DNA of 64,000 nucleotides from an uncultured Acetatifactor sp. (lineage in GTDB: Bacteria; Bacillota; Clostridia; Lachnospirales; Lachnospiraceae): assembly GCA_947595925.1 (NCBI GenBank), contig CANQEV010000001.1, positions 1-64,000 on the forward strand, written 5' to 3'. Made by a program: the position numbers and the translations under genes. Of the stretch, positions 17,387 to 26,821 are shown piece after piece (positions within the stretch are counted from its first letter, which is position 1; the number at the start of each line of letters is the position of its first letter). Under the pieces are notes generated by a model, which worked only from the letters and a program-made list of their open reading frames with translations, was not told the origin of the DNA and did no database searches.

Positions 17387-19468
17387 ATGGAACAGATTTT
17401 TCGGGATTATTTATTTCAGAAGAAAATTTTGGTAAGTGAGGGCGGGGAAAAGGAAGAACATATACTGGAGACGCTGTTCTCCCTGGCAAACCTTTTCAAC
17501 ATCCGTATCACGGCGGGAGAGGAGTATGCCCGCAGTGAGATGATCTCCTATGTCTCGGACCAGCTTGGAACGAAGGTGCCGGAGCCTTTTTACCGGGGCT
17601 TCCCCCAGAGCGTTCGGGAACTGTCCGCGGATCAGCTTCTCTTTGATCAGATCCTGCACTATACCGTGACTTACGGGTTTGGCAACTTTTCCGAGGCGGG
17701 GCATTCTCTTTTTGAAGACGAATTTGAGAGACTGGCCTTTCGGGAAAATTGTGAGATCAAGGAATTTGTGATCCTTCCCGAAAAGGAGGCGGCGGAAAAA
17801 CTGCAGGAGTACGCGGAGGATCTGCTGGCGGGGACGAGGCCGTTAAGCGATACTCAGTTCAAAATGGTCTGCCGGCTGGTCCAGGTTTATGACTGGAAAG
17901 CGAAGCATTGCGCTTCAAAAAATACGGCGGTTCGGCTGCTGATAACGCTCCGCGACCGGAACTTTGCCAGGTTTCTTGCGCTCCCGGACCTGATCAAGGT
18001 CGCAGAGGAGATCAATTACCGGGATTACGGCAGCGTGAATATCAAAAAGCTGAATCTGAAGAATCAGGACCGCAAGTTTCTCACGGCCCTGCTGGATGAT
18101 TTCCTCGCTTCGGGCAGGGATTCTATTTCGGAATGTTATGAAAAAAAGGCCGTCTGGTGCGGTCTTCTGCATCACCTTCATTATCGCCCGAAAAATGAGG
18201 CAGGACAGCAGTTCGTGGAAGCTATGCGCGGAAAAGGGAACCGGTCCGTTTACGCGCAGTTTGAAAAGGCCATGGCCGCAGGAGATATCCGGGAGGCCGT
18301 GGACAGCTTAAAGAGCGGCAAGGGCTCCGGCGCGCTCTACCGCAGCCTGAATTACATTGTCAGCAGGATCGAGAGCGAGGAAGACCTGGATTATGTTCTG
18401 GAAAATCTGGGGGCCGGGAACGGCGTTCTCCTGCTGCAGATGCTTCTGCGGTTCACAAATCCTGAGGAGTCGGAAAAGCAGAGACGGCGCACCTTTCGGT
18501 TTACGAAGTTTAATCAGATGAAGGTGTATTCGGAAACTGAGGAAGATATGCTGCGCAGAAAATCTCTGATCTCCGCTGAAAAGGAGGAGAAAATAAGGGA
18601 TTTCCTTTGGGCGAAACTCTCCGCCGCTTTCCGGGATCGGCTGGGAAAGGTTTACGTCGATCCTGCCATGAAGAATATAGCGCTTCCCATTCAGGAGAAT
18701 ACCGCTCAGGGCGGTTTTGGAGTTCTGGCAAAAGGCTCCAGGATCCATGTCCCGGAGGGAAAAAAGATCCGCGCCTTTACCTATTGGGAGAGGGTCAACG
18801 ACATCGATCTCTCGGTGATCGGTGTGGACAGGGAGGGACGGCAGACGGAGTTTTCCTGGCGCACCATGGCGGGAAGGCAGTCGGACGTCCTGACCTATTC
18901 CGGGGACGAGACCAGCGGCTATTCAGGAGGATCGGAATATTTTGACGTGGACTTAAATGCTTTCCAGAAACTTTATCCGAACATAAAATATCTGGTCTTC
19001 TGCGATAACGTGTTCTCACGTACGCCCTTTGACCAGTGTTTCTGCAAGGCAGGCTATATGCTGCGGGATCAGCAGGACTCCGGCGAAGTCTTTGAACCGA
19101 AGACCGTGCAGACCTCTTTTCTGATCAACTGCGGCAGCACGTTTGCCTATCTGTTCGGCATCGATCTGGAGCGCGGTGATTTCGTCTGGCTCAATGTGAG
19201 CCGGAGCGGTGATGTGACGGTTGCAGGTACCACGGACGTAAGTTTTCTGGTAGATTACTTCCATGTTACCGATATCATCAACGTTTATACCTTCTTTGAA
19301 ATGATGGCGTCGCAGATGGTGGAGGATCCGGACGAGGCGGAGGTGATCGTGTCCGATGTGTATGTTCCCCGCAAGGCAGATGCACCGGATCAGGCGGCCA
19401 AGGCCCCCGAGATCATCCGCAGCAATGATTTTGAAAGGCTGATCGCGCTGATGAACCTTATGGACTGA
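17387..19468 (+). CDS. Helical-repeat protein with C-terminal TerD-like domain
   Basis: This 693-residue soluble protein has a long helical N-terminal part (about 1-430, with HEAT-like units such as KNTAVRLLITLRDR and KAVWCGLLHHLHYR) and a TerD-like domain at about 445-620. The TerD features are GSRIHVPEGKKI, then DIDLSVIGVD, LTYSGDETSGYSGGSEYFDV and a LVFCDN strand. TerD domains bind calcium and occur in tellurite and stress resistance systems. The architecture recalls the MXAN_6230/SCO0854 family; this is from memory. There is no vWA MIDAS motif, so it is not a Ro60/Rsr protein. GAGGAGAGGCT precedes the ATG. It sits just downstream of the two Y-like RNAs, probably on the same transcript. 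Confidence 0.75.
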   Translation: MEQIFRDYLFQKKILVSEGGEKEEHILETLFSLANLFNIRITAGEEYARSEMISYVSDQLGTKVPEPFYRGFPQSVRELSADQLLFDQILHYTVTYGFGNFSEAGHSLFEDEFERLAFRENCEIKEFVILPEKEAAEKLQEYAEDLLAGTRPLSDTQFKMVCRLVQVYDWKAKHCASKNTAVRLLITLRDRNFARFLALPDLIKVAEEINYRDYGSVNIKKLNLKNQDRKFLTALLDDFLASGRDSISECYEKKAVWCGLLHHLHYRPKNEAGQQFVEAMRGKGNRSVYAQFEKAMAAGDIREAVDSLKSGKGSGALYRSLNYIVSRIESEEDLDYVLENLGAGNGVLLLQMLLRFTNPEESEKQRRRTFRFTKFNQMKVYSETEEDMLRRKSLISAEKEEKIRDFLWAKLSAAFRDRLGKVYVDPAMKNIALPIQENTAQGGFGVLAKGSRIHVPEGKKIRAFTYWERVNDIDLSVIGVDREGRQTEFSWRTMAGRQSDVLTYSGDETSGYSGGSEYFDVDLNAFQKLYPNIKYLVFCDNVFSRTPFDQCFCKAGYMLRDQQDSGEVFEPKTVQTSFLINCGSTFAYLFGIDLERGDFVWLNVSRSGDVTVAGTTDVSFLVDYFHVTDIINVYTFFEMMASQMVEDPDEAEVIVSDVYVPRKADAPDQAAKAPEIIRSNDFERLIALMNLMD

Positions 19469-19502
19469 CACACAATGCTGACAAACAATTCCCGTGGAAC
19501 TC

Positions 19503-19531
19503 TTGACATTTCCACGGGAATTTACTATAAT
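19503..19531 (+). promoter_or_regulatory. Promoter of tRNA-Pro
   Basis: Consensus TTGACA (19503-19508) and TATAAT (19526-19531) are separated by 17 bases. Confidence 0.92.
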
Positions 19532-19543
19532 CAGTCCTGTCTG

Positions 19544-19618
19544 CGGGGTGTGGCTCAGCTTGGCTAGAGCGCCTGGTTTGGGACCAGGAAGTCGCAGGTT
19601 CGAATCCTGTCACCCCGA
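19544..19618 (+). tRNA. tRNA-Pro (anticodon TGG)
   Basis: Acceptor CGGGGTG pairs with CACCCCG, discriminator A; D arm GCTC/GAGC; anticodon stem CCTGG/CCAGG around loop TTTGGGA with anticodon TGG; T arm GCAGG-TTCGAAT-CCTGT. The C1-G72 pair fits bacterial tRNA-Pro. CCA is not encoded. Confidence 0.97.
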
Positions 19619-19650
19619 TCTTTGCAGAAACGGTATCAACAGGAGGATAG

Positions 19651-19692
19651 GGAGAAACGCGGGAAAACCGGCATTTCTCCTTATTATATTTT
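19651..19692 (+). terminator. Terminator after tRNA-Pro
   Basis: GGAGAAA (19651-19657) pairs with TTTCTCC (19674-19680), followed by TTATTATATTTT. The remaining bases up to the next promoter hold a tandem TTTTGTCATGAA (about 19742-19767) and no gene. Confidence 0.75.
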
Positions 19693-19813
19693 GACGGAAA
19701 GATTGTTGGAATCTGACTGTGGATTATAAAACGGCATGTTTTTGTCATGAATTTTGTCATGAATTTTCAAAAATGCAAGATTTAGTGAGGCTTAAAATAG
19801 TGCGGTTAGGAAC

Positions 19814-19842
19814 TTGACGAAGCTTATTGATAAATCTATCAT
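19814..19842 (+). promoter_or_regulatory. Promoter of the MBOAT gene
   Basis: TTGACG (19814-19819) and TATCAT (19837-19842) are 17 bases apart, giving a leader of about 55 bases before the GTG start. Confidence 0.65.
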
Positions 19843-19904
19843 TTCCTTGTGATGCTTAGGCAAAAAAATAAATGCTGTTTTAATTTTTATGGAGGTGCTC
19901 GTTA

Positions 19905-21365
19905 GTGCTGTTTAATTCTTACATTTTTATTCTTTTTTTTCTGCCTGTAACATTGGTGCTGTATTTTGGATTAAATCATGTTGGCAAGCAGATCGAGGCA
20001 AAGGTCGTACTGATCGGAATGTCTCTTTGGTTTTATGCCTATTTTCATTTTTCGTATCTTTTGATCCTTATTGGAAGCATCCTGTTTAATTATCTGTGTG
20101 CCCGGCGATTGATCGTTTCGGATCGCGAGGAAATCAGAAAGCTCATACTGCTTTTCGGCGTGACAGTTAATTTAGGGATCATTTTTTACTTTAAATATCT
20201 TGGGTTTTTTATTGATAACATAAACAAATTGTTTGGGTTTTCCCTATCGGCCGGAAAAATACTTATGCCATTGGGAATCAGCTTTTTTACATTTCAGCAG
20301 ATCTCTTATCTTGTAGACTCCTACCGAAAAGAGACGGAGAACTATGATTTCCTGGACTACATGTTATTTGTGACCTTTTTCCCCCAGTTGATAGCCGGCC
20401 CCATAGTGCAACATCAGGAAATGATCCCTCAGTTCCGGGATTCCCAAAGAAAAGGTCTTGATCAGGACATGTTGGCAAGAGGGCTTTGGCTTTTTGCCAT
20501 CGGATTATTTAAGAAGGTCATGATCGCGGATGTACTCGGAAAAGGGGTGGACTGGGGGTACGCAAACGCGTCGGTCATGACGGGACCTGACATAGCGGTG
20601 GTATCTTTATTGTATACAATGCAGATTTACTTTGATTTCAGCGGCTATTGCGACATGGCGTGCGGTCTTGCCAATATGTTTCATCTGGAATTGCCCGTCA
20701 ATTTTTTATCTCCCTACAAGGCTGCATCCATATTGGAATTTTGGCAGCGATGGCATATCACGCTGACCCGATTTCTGCGCAAGTATGTCTATTTCCCCCT
20801 GGGAGGGAATCGAAAAGGCACGGTCCGCACGATGATCAACGTGATGATCGTTTTTCTGGTAAGCGGGATTTGGCATGGCGCTGCGTGGACTTTTATATTA
20901 TGGGGAGTCCTGCACGGGGTGGCAAGCGTCGCCTGCAGGCTGTTTTATAACATATGGGACAGGGTGCCTAGATGGATAGGGGTGATTTCCACCTTTTTGT
21001 TTGTGGATATTGCCTGGATCCTGTTTCGTGCAGAGTCGCTGGAGCAGGCGGGAATTATTTTTAAGACACTGTTTTCACCCTGGGAATTTCGAATCAGCAA
21101 TGAACTGCTGGGCAGCTTCGACCTATTGGAATTTACCTATTTGGAAGAACATATCGGCGTGTTGGGCAATCTGATCGGGAGATATCCGGGGCTGCATCTT
21201 GTGATTCTGCTGGCCGCTTCCGGCGTGATCGTGTTCTGCAGAAAGAATTGTCATGAGAAAAAATTTTCACCTTCGATTGGCAATGCTGTCTTCAGTATTT
21301 TGTTATTGACGTGGTCGGTGGTTTCCCTGTCGGGATTATCAACATTTTTGTATTTTAATTTTTAA
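19905..21365 (+). CDS. MBOAT-family membrane O-acyltransferase (AlgI/DltB-like)
   Basis: This 486-residue protein has about ten to twelve membrane helices. It carries the MBOAT signatures: an FFPQLIAGPIVQHQEM loop, the MQIYFDFSGYCDMA stretch, EFWQRWHITLTRFLRKYVY, and the active-site SGIWHGAAWTF with LHG. AlgI-like proteins move an acyl group across the membrane onto extracellular polysaccharide with a partner SGNH protein, which is the next gene. Translation starts at GTG (19905) after GGAGGTG. A second copy with the same N-terminus (MLFNSYIF/VFI) is at 62326-63831. Confidence 0.92.
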   Translation: MLFNSYIFILFFLPVTLVLYFGLNHVGKQIEAKVVLIGMSLWFYAYFHFSYLLILIGSILFNYLCARRLIVSDREEIRKLILLFGVTVNLGIIFYFKYLGFFIDNINKLFGFSLSAGKILMPLGISFFTFQQISYLVDSYRKETENYDFLDYMLFVTFFPQLIAGPIVQHQEMIPQFRDSQRKGLDQDMLARGLWLFAIGLFKKVMIADVLGKGVDWGYANASVMTGPDIAVVSLLYTMQIYFDFSGYCDMACGLANMFHLELPVNFLSPYKAASILEFWQRWHITLTRFLRKYVYFPLGGNRKGTVRTMINVMIVFLVSGIWHGAAWTFILWGVLHGVASVACRLFYNIWDRVPRWIGVISTFLFVDIAWILFRAESLEQAGIIFKTLFSPWEFRISNELLGSFDLLEFTYLEEHIGVLGNLIGRYPGLHLVILLAASGVIVFCRKNCHEKKFSPSIGNAVFSILLLTWSVVSLSGLSTFLYFNF

Positions 21366-21399
21366 CTTTTGCTTGAGTTAGGAGCGATGGGAGAAATAT

Positions 21400-22452
21400 A
21401 TGAAAGCGAAACGGTGGAATTTTTTCGTGATAGGCGGTACGCTGCTGACTTTGACGATTCTGGCCGTCTGTACGGCGCTGATAGACCCATTTCTGCATTA
21501 TCATGAACCGCTTTCATTTCTGGAATACCCCTTAAAGGATGAGCGGTATCAGAATGATGGCATGGCAAGACATTATGCTTATGACAGTGTGATTACCGGT
21601 ACAAGCATGAGCTTGAATTTCAAGTGCAGTGAATTTAATATGCTCTGGAACGCAGACGCCTTAAAAATTGCATATTCTGGCGCTTCCTTTCATGAACTGG
21701 GTGAAAGTCTGAGGAGATGTTTTTCCTATCAGCCTGACATTCGTTTTGTGATATGCAGCCTGGACGGCAGCAGGCTGAATGCAGATGCGGATGCCGATGA
21801 ATATACAGGATATCCAGGCTACCTGTATGATGATAATCCTTTTAATGATGTGAATTACCTGCTGAATAAAGAGGTGATACCGAAAACTTTGGCAGTGCTG
21901 AATTATACCAGGGCCGGAGAAAAAACGCCGGATAGGGATATGTATGGAAATTGGAGCCAGTATGCGCAATTTGGAGCGGAAACGGTTCTAAGAGATTTTG
22001 TGCCGCTGCCAATTAGCGAGAAAGAATTGCAGCTTACCGATGAGGATCTTGAGAGGGTATCAGAAAATATATCTAAAAATTTTCTGGAATTGGCGGAGGA
22101 ACATCCGGACACGGAGTTTTATTTCTTTTTTCCGCCGTACAGTATTTGCTATTGGGATTCGCTTGTAAGGTCGCGCCAGATCGGGGCCCAGCTCACAGCC
22201 CAAGCATTATCTGCGGAATTGTTGCTGCAGGCAGAGAATGTTCATGTGTTTGATTTCAGTAAAAGGACGGATATCATCGGTGATCTGGGGAATTACATGG
22301 ATCCGATACATTACAGTCAAAGTGTAAATTCAGAGATCTTAAATAGCATGAGAAACGGGGAGGGAGAACTGGTCCCAGGGGAAGCGGACGCTTATTTTGA
22401 GGAAGTGAAAACCTTGTATGAAAATTATGATTTCACGGTTTACAGGCAATAA
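21400..22452 (+). CDS. Membrane-anchored SGNH-like protein, partner of the MBOAT acyltransferase
   Basis: This 350-residue protein has one N-terminal membrane helix (about 8-28) and an extracytoplasmic domain. Ser69 in ITGTSMS fits the SGNH nucleophile, and YMDPIHYS near residue 305 supplies the Asp-x-x-His pair, as in AlgJ/AlgX- and DltD-like proteins. Together with the upstream MBOAT it would acylate a surface glycan; the glycan and the acyl group are unknown. It follows by 34 bases and shares the transcript. A strong terminator closes the pair. Confidence 0.78.
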   Translation: MKAKRWNFFVIGGTLLTLTILAVCTALIDPFLHYHEPLSFLEYPLKDERYQNDGMARHYAYDSVITGTSMSLNFKCSEFNMLWNADALKIAYSGASFHELGESLRRCFSYQPDIRFVICSLDGSRLNADADADEYTGYPGYLYDDNPFNDVNYLLNKEVIPKTLAVLNYTRAGEKTPDRDMYGNWSQYAQFGAETVLRDFVPLPISEKELQLTDEDLERVSENISKNFLELAEEHPDTEFYFFFPPYSICYWDSLVRSRQIGAQLTAQALSAELLLQAENVHVFDFSKRTDIIGDLGNYMDPIHYSQSVNSEILNSMRNGEGELVPGEADAYFEEVKTLYENYDFTVYRQ

Positions 22453-22472
22453 GCAGAAAGATTTATAGCAAA

Positions 22473-22499
22473 AGGGAGCGCCGGGGCGCTCCCTTTTTT
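22473..22499 (+). terminator. Terminator after the MBOAT/SGNH pair
   Basis: GGGAGCGCC (22474-22482) pairs with GGCGCTCCC (22485-22493), followed by six T. The A-run on the left lets it also serve the convergent minus-strand gene. Confidence 0.92.
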
Positions 22500-22533
22500 G
22501 GCAGCCGGGTCTGAGATGGCCGCCAAAATCCCT

Positions 22534-24129
22534 TTACCTGGTAAACTGTGAGATAAATTTCCAGGCGTTTTCGCAGGTGTGGTGCCGGAACTCATGTCCC
22601 TGTCCGCTGATGCTGGCGAAAGCGGTCCGGCAGACGCCGTCCTCGCTGTCGAAGTAGCGGATGGTCAGATAACTGTCCCTGGACGCGTCGTACAGTTTTT
22701 CCACCCGGTCGCCCGCCTCGCCCCAGACGGGATCGTCCCAGGACTCTTTTTCCGCATAGCTTAAATTAAATTTTTTCTTTAACCGGTTGACCTCCGCCGC
22801 GTATTGAACCCTCTCCAGGGCGGATTCCGCCTGGCAGGGCAGTTCCGGGAGGTGGGAGTTCTCGCCGCCCGAATAGAAGAGCGGAACGGGCACGGTGCGG
22901 TTCAGCCAGTCCCCGATAGGCCGGCCGAAAGGATTGTCCTTGACCGGGAACAGCGCACTGGCGGGAGCGAGGCCCGCGAAGATCTGCGGGTATTCCTGAA
23001 ACAGGTCCCAGGTCTTGCCGCTGCCCATGGAGAAGCCGGTGCCGTAGATGCGGTGTTCGTCTATCGGATAGCTTTTTTTGAGCGCTTCGATCACTTCCAC
23101 CACCTCTGTCGCAGTCACATTCTGATGGTTTTCCAGGGAGACAAACAGAAAGCCATATCTGTGCGCCACCTCATACCAGCCGGATACGAAGGTCAGGAAC
23201 ATGGAGGAATCGCCGCCGCCGTGAAGGCCCAGGACCAGCGGCGCAGGGCCCTTTGCAAACAGATCGTTGTTGTAATAGGCAAAGTATCCGACCTTGTGTT
23301 CCGCAGTGTCCTTGTAGATCCCGCGGTTGTCGGGGGAGGTCTTTACCAGGGCGCAGCCCGCCTCCTCCGTCATGTTCATCGCCGGGAAATCCGGCTCGAA
23401 TTCCATGTTGCCGCACCACATCTTGAACTTTCTGACGAAAGCCTGAAAATCTTCCCTGTAATCAGCCTTTTGTTTGATCAGCAGATTTTGGCAGCCCTGA
23501 AGGGCGGCGTTGATCTCCTCGGAATTGCCCACGCTCAGGATGCCGATGTCCGTCCGCTCTGCCTGGGGAACCACGCTCAGATTCTGCATGGAGCACATGG
23601 CAGGCGTGATCTCGCCGGGACCCCAGAGGTATTCGCCCTGGATGGTCTTCAGAAGGTTTTTGGCGACATAGTCCGCGGACTTGCCGAAGCTGTAAATGTC
23701 CGCCCGGAAGATCGCTCCCCGGATAAAGTAGCCCTTAAATTCCCGGGTGAAAAAGTTATGGATCTCGGCGATCCCGTCCGCATAGAAGGGATCCATCTTC
23801 ACCTCCGCGATCACGGCGGCGTAAAGCTCTTCCGTGGCGCTTTCCCAGCCGCCCTCGTTAGTCGGATAGACGAAGAGGACGCTGGAGTCCACCGAGGCGG
23901 CGATAGCGGCCAGCCCGCTGCTTTCGGCGAAGGAGACGGCCTCGTCCCGGCTCTGCCTGTTTTCCTCAAAGACCAGAAGAAGGGGCGCCCGGAAGCCGTA
24001 ATTGTTCGTCTGCCCGTCGAGATCGTTGGCGGGTACATACGCCTTCAGAAAGAATTTTTCATACTCGTGTTCCCAATACTTTCCGCCGTTCGGTAATGTT
24101 GTAACGGCGGGCCTTTCCATCATTGCCAT
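22534..24129 (-). CDS. Alpha/beta hydrolase (esterase/depolymerase-like)
   Basis: This 531-residue protein has an N-terminal domain of about 290 residues of unknown role and a C-terminal alpha/beta hydrolase. In the latter, GLHGGGDSSMF is the oxyanion region, GTGFSMGSGKTW the nucleophile elbow, and GQGHEFRHH the catalytic His. The look is that of PHB-depolymerase/feruloyl-esterase-like enzymes, but no signal peptide is visible, so it is cytoplasmic. The start at 24129 has AAGGAGG upstream; the frame is open 9 codons further. Upstream, 24130-24422 has no gene. Substrate unknown. Confidence 0.82.
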   Translation of the reverse strand: MAMMERPAVTTLPNGGKYWEHEYEKFFLKAYVPANDLDGQTNNYGFRAPLLLVFEENRQSRDEAVSFAESSGLAAIAASVDSSVLFVYPTNEGGWESATEELYAAVIAEVKMDPFYADGIAEIHNFFTREFKGYFIRGAIFRADIYSFGKSADYVAKNLLKTIQGEYLWGPGEITPAMCSMQNLSVVPQAERTDIGILSVGNSEEINAALQGCQNLLIKQKADYREDFQAFVRKFKMWCGNMEFEPDFPAMNMTEEAGCALVKTSPDNRGIYKDTAEHKVGYFAYYNNDLFAKGPAPLVLGLHGGGDSSMFLTFVSGWYEVAHRYGFLFVSLENHQNVTATEVVEVIEALKKSYPIDEHRIYGTGFSMGSGKTWDLFQEYPQIFAGLAPASALFPVKDNPFGRPIGDWLNRTVPVPLFYSGGENSHLPELPCQAESALERVQYAAEVNRLKKKFNLSYAEKESWDDPVWGEAGDRVEKLYDASRDSYLTIRYFDSEDGVCRTAFASISGQGHEFRHHTCENAWKFISQFTR

Positions 24130-24422
24130 AAAAACCTCCTTGTATGATAGAGTCATACCCGCTCTTTGACAATTTTATGATTTCGGGTATGCTGTTTAAG
24201 ATGCTGTGGATTGGTTAAAACCTTTTACTGCACAGACGGTTCTGTAAAGGCTCCGGCCACCGTCTCTTTGATTCAATGTTGACGTTTTCATGTGGAACGA
24301 AGATGCTTCTATTATATTTTCCGGAGACACATCTGTCAATAACTGTCTTGACGATGAGGATATAGCCATCCTCCCGGAGCAATGCTAAAAAATTGATCCA
24401 GGAGAAAGGGAACTTCCTGTGG

Positions 24423-25889
24423 TCAGAACGTATATAGGATCAGATACCGGGTTTCTCTGTCGAACGAGCGGGCATGGATGCTCACTGTGCTGTCGCTGCT
24501 CCAGCCGATGCCTTCCTCATACAGATTTTCATAGCCGTCTCTGTCGAAGGCGATAAACGTTCCCTTATCCAGATCCGCGACGCCAAGCTGGGTGATGCCA
24601 AGGCCGTCTGTCCCGGAGTCGGAGGCATAATACAACAACTTATTTCCGGAGGGGCTGGGCATGAAGCTGTCTCCCGCCTGATATCGGAAGCCTTCTATCA
24701 CGGTCTGGGTTCCGGTTTTTAAGTCGGCCAGCCGCACCTGCCCGTCCTGATCGATCAGAACGCAGCGGGTGCCGAACAGCTGTGCGCCGTACGGTTCATC
24801 CCACCATCGGTAAAAATGCGTTTCGTCCAGGGTTTTGGTCGTCTGTCCGGTGGGAATATCATAAGCGTAGCAGGTGACGGTCATCCAGGTTTCGTCCTCT
24901 TTTGATACGGTGTGGGTGGTAAGGATCAGCGTGTCATCGTCTGCGAAGCCGGCGCTGACATTCTCGCCCATGCCGGTCAGCTCGTCGAGACGGATGAGGG
25001 TTGCGGCATCCAGATCGCACAGCCATTCCTGCAATCCGTCTGTGCCGACGCCGCAGGAGATCAACACTCTGCGCATGTCCTTTGACCAGGAATAGTCGTA
25101 GGCATGTTCCAACTGATCGGCGTCCGTACCCGCCAGAAAGTCTTCGGTCCGGCCAGTACCCAAATAGTAGAGCATGGGGTATTCGGTGTAGTAGATCTGA
25201 CTGCCCTGCGCCAGTTTGAGAAGCACAACATCGCTATGCCCCGGGATGGTCTCCACGTACCATTCATCCTCGGGGCGTGTGTCGACGCCGTAAGGAGTGC
25301 CCTGGAAAAAGTACAGTTCTCCGTTTCGGATGAACCAGTAAAGGCTGCCCTGATAGTGAATGTCCCGGAAGGTAACGTCAATTTTGCTGGTCTGCATGTC
25401 CGGCTGGACGGGAATCAGTTCGTTATCCTGAAGCTCCCAGAACTTTGCATCTAAAAGCGTCCGTCCGTCATCGCTCCAGGTCAGCTGATTGAACAGACTG
25501 CCGGAGAGGCCGTAATACTGATCCATTGCGATATACTGGGCTTTGACCAGATCGCCGATGCTGGCCTGACTGATGTCGGGCGAAACGACGCCGGGCTGTT
25601 CGGTTTCGGTTTGGTCAGTGCCGTTCTGACCGATGTCGTTCTGGCCGGGTACATGCTCCTGTTCTTTCAGGTGAAGGAAGGACAGCACCGCGGTTCGCAG
25701 CTTGGGGCTGGCGGCAAGGGCAACACAGGTGCCGCAGGTCAGCAGGAGAACGGTTGTCAGGGTGCAGACGAGGATCCGGCGAACCGGGGTATAACGATTC
25801 TGAGATTTTTTCTGGCACAGAATCCGTTCTCTTAAATTATTGTCCGGGACGATATGATCCATTGCATTTCGATAGTCGTTGATGTTCAA
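24423..25889 (-). CDS. Anti-sigma-factor-like membrane protein with extracytoplasmic beta domain
   Basis: This 488-residue protein has a short cytoplasmic N-terminus (1-38), one membrane helix (about 39-60), a Gln/Thr-rich linker with repeated DIGQNGTDQTETEQ, and a large beta-rich outer domain that looks like a propeller. It directly follows an ECF sigma gene and starts with TTG overlapping the sigma stop (TTGA), so the two are coupled. The natural reading is that it holds the sigma factor at the membrane until an external signal arrives. The N-terminal part shows no clear zinc anti-sigma motif. Confidence 0.8.
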   Translation of the reverse strand: MNINDYRNAMDHIVPDNNLRERILCQKKSQNRYTPVRRILVCTLTTVLLLTCGTCVALAASPKLRTAVLSFLHLKEQEHVPGQNDIGQNGTDQTETEQPGVVSPDISQASIGDLVKAQYIAMDQYYGLSGSLFNQLTWSDDGRTLLDAKFWELQDNELIPVQPDMQTSKIDVTFRDIHYQGSLYWFIRNGELYFFQGTPYGVDTRPEDEWYVETIPGHSDVVLLKLAQGSQIYYTEYPMLYYLGTGRTEDFLAGTDADQLEHAYDYSWSKDMRRVLISCGVGTDGLQEWLCDLDAATLIRLDELTGMGENVSAGFADDDTLILTTHTVSKEDETWMTVTCYAYDIPTGQTTKTLDETHFYRWWDEPYGAQLFGTRCVLIDQDGQVRLADLKTGTQTVIEGFRYQAGDSFMPSPSGNKLLYYASDSGTDGLGITQLGVADLDKGTFIAFDRDGYENLYEEGIGWSSDSTVSIHARSFDRETRYLILYTF

Positions 25890-26362
25890 TTTGATCCCTC
25901 CAATTCTGTTTTCAACAAATCGCGGCCCCGTTTCAGCCGCATTTTCACCGCCGATTGTCCGAGCTTCAGGATTTCTGCAATTTCAGCCACCGAATAGCCC
26001 TCATAATAGTACAGATGAATGGGCAGCTTGTACTTATTCGGAAGATTCAGGACGGCCTTCAGAGCCTCTCGTTCCTCCGGAACAATGGCGGGAATGGTGT
26101 CGTCTAGTTGAGCCACCCGTTTTCTCCAGAAGCCTCGAAGCTGGTTCCGGCACAGGTTGGCAGCGACCTGGAGAAGCCAGCGTTTCAGATGCTCTTCATT
26201 TGAAAAAACAGGAGCGTGGTATAGCAGCCGGCAAAAAGTTTCCTGGGTAACATCCTCTGCGTCGGAGCGTTGTCCCAGAAAAGCCATTGCCAGACGGTAT
26301 ACAGCCGTGCCATAAGCGTCGTAGGCGTCCTCCAGCTGTCGGATCGATAGGGTTTGATTCAT
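25886..26362 (-). CDS. ECF-type RNA polymerase sigma factor
   Basis: This 158-residue protein has region 2 (YRLAMAFLGQRSDAEDVTQETFCRLL) and region 4 (LPNKYKLPIHLYYYEGYSVAEIAEIL, KLGQSAVKMRLKRGRDLL) of the SigW/RpoE class, without regions 1 and 3. The Tyr-rich LHLYYYEGYS stretch is typical of clostridial ECF factors. GGAGGAAGTCG precedes the ATG. The partner gene downstream is its probable anti-sigma. Target promoters are unknown. Confidence 0.93.
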   Translation of the reverse strand: MNQTLSIRQLEDAYDAYGTAVYRLAMAFLGQRSDAEDVTQETFCRLLYHAPVFSNEEHLKRWLLQVAANLCRNQLRGFWRKRVAQLDDTIPAIVPEEREALKAVLNLPNKYKLPIHLYYYEGYSVAEIAEILKLGQSAVKMRLKRGRDLLKTELEGSN

Positions 26363-26626
26363 TGCTCGACTTCCTCCTTTCCCTTATAAAACAATTTTGT
26401 GAAGGAAACGGTCACACAAGATTGAAAATTTACGGATTTTTTAAACAGTTTTCCTTTGTTTCAGAATAACATTATCAGATATCTCCAGTAAATACAAATC
26501 AAACCCATAACCCGGTCTGTGGACTTTTTGACTGATGTCTGCTATAATCTTCAAGGACCCGGCAGTTTTCCTGATCGCCGTCAATGCCTTTTCCCTGACC
26601 GCAGGGCATAGGGAGAGATCTACTGA

Positions 26627-26779
26627 ATGTTTCGGTGGCACTCTCTGGGACGCATGGAGGATGGCGTGAACACGGTGTTTGGGGAGACGGCGATGAAGCT
26701 GAACCGGGAGAATGCGGAGGCGCTCTTTGCGGAGGGCGGCTTTGCGGCAGAGTTAGGGGGACGGTGGAAACATCGCTGA
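26627..26779 (+). pseudogene. Possible gene remnant in the ECF-MATE gap
   Basis: The 459-base gap between the sigma gene and the MATE gene contains a 50-codon frame (MFRWHSLGRMEDGVNTV..., ending AELGGRWKHR) with codon use like a real gene but no ribosome binding site. It may be the tail of a lost gene. I cannot name its family. The rest of the gap (26363-26626) is AT-rich and shows nothing else. Confidence 0.3.
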
Positions 26780-26821
26780 ATTTATGGGGCGGCGAGACGG
26801 AAGGAGTATGAGAAATTTTCA

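Noticed and set aside
17387-19468. Ro60/Rsr (TROVE) protein as the expected partner of a Y RNA.
   Set aside because: There is no vWA MIDAS motif (DxSxS) and the C-terminal part has TerD features instead.
24144-24172. TTGTCA-N17-TATCAT promoter on the minus strand before the hydrolase gene.
   Set aside because: The start site would fall inside the ribosome binding site, so a functional message is unlikely.
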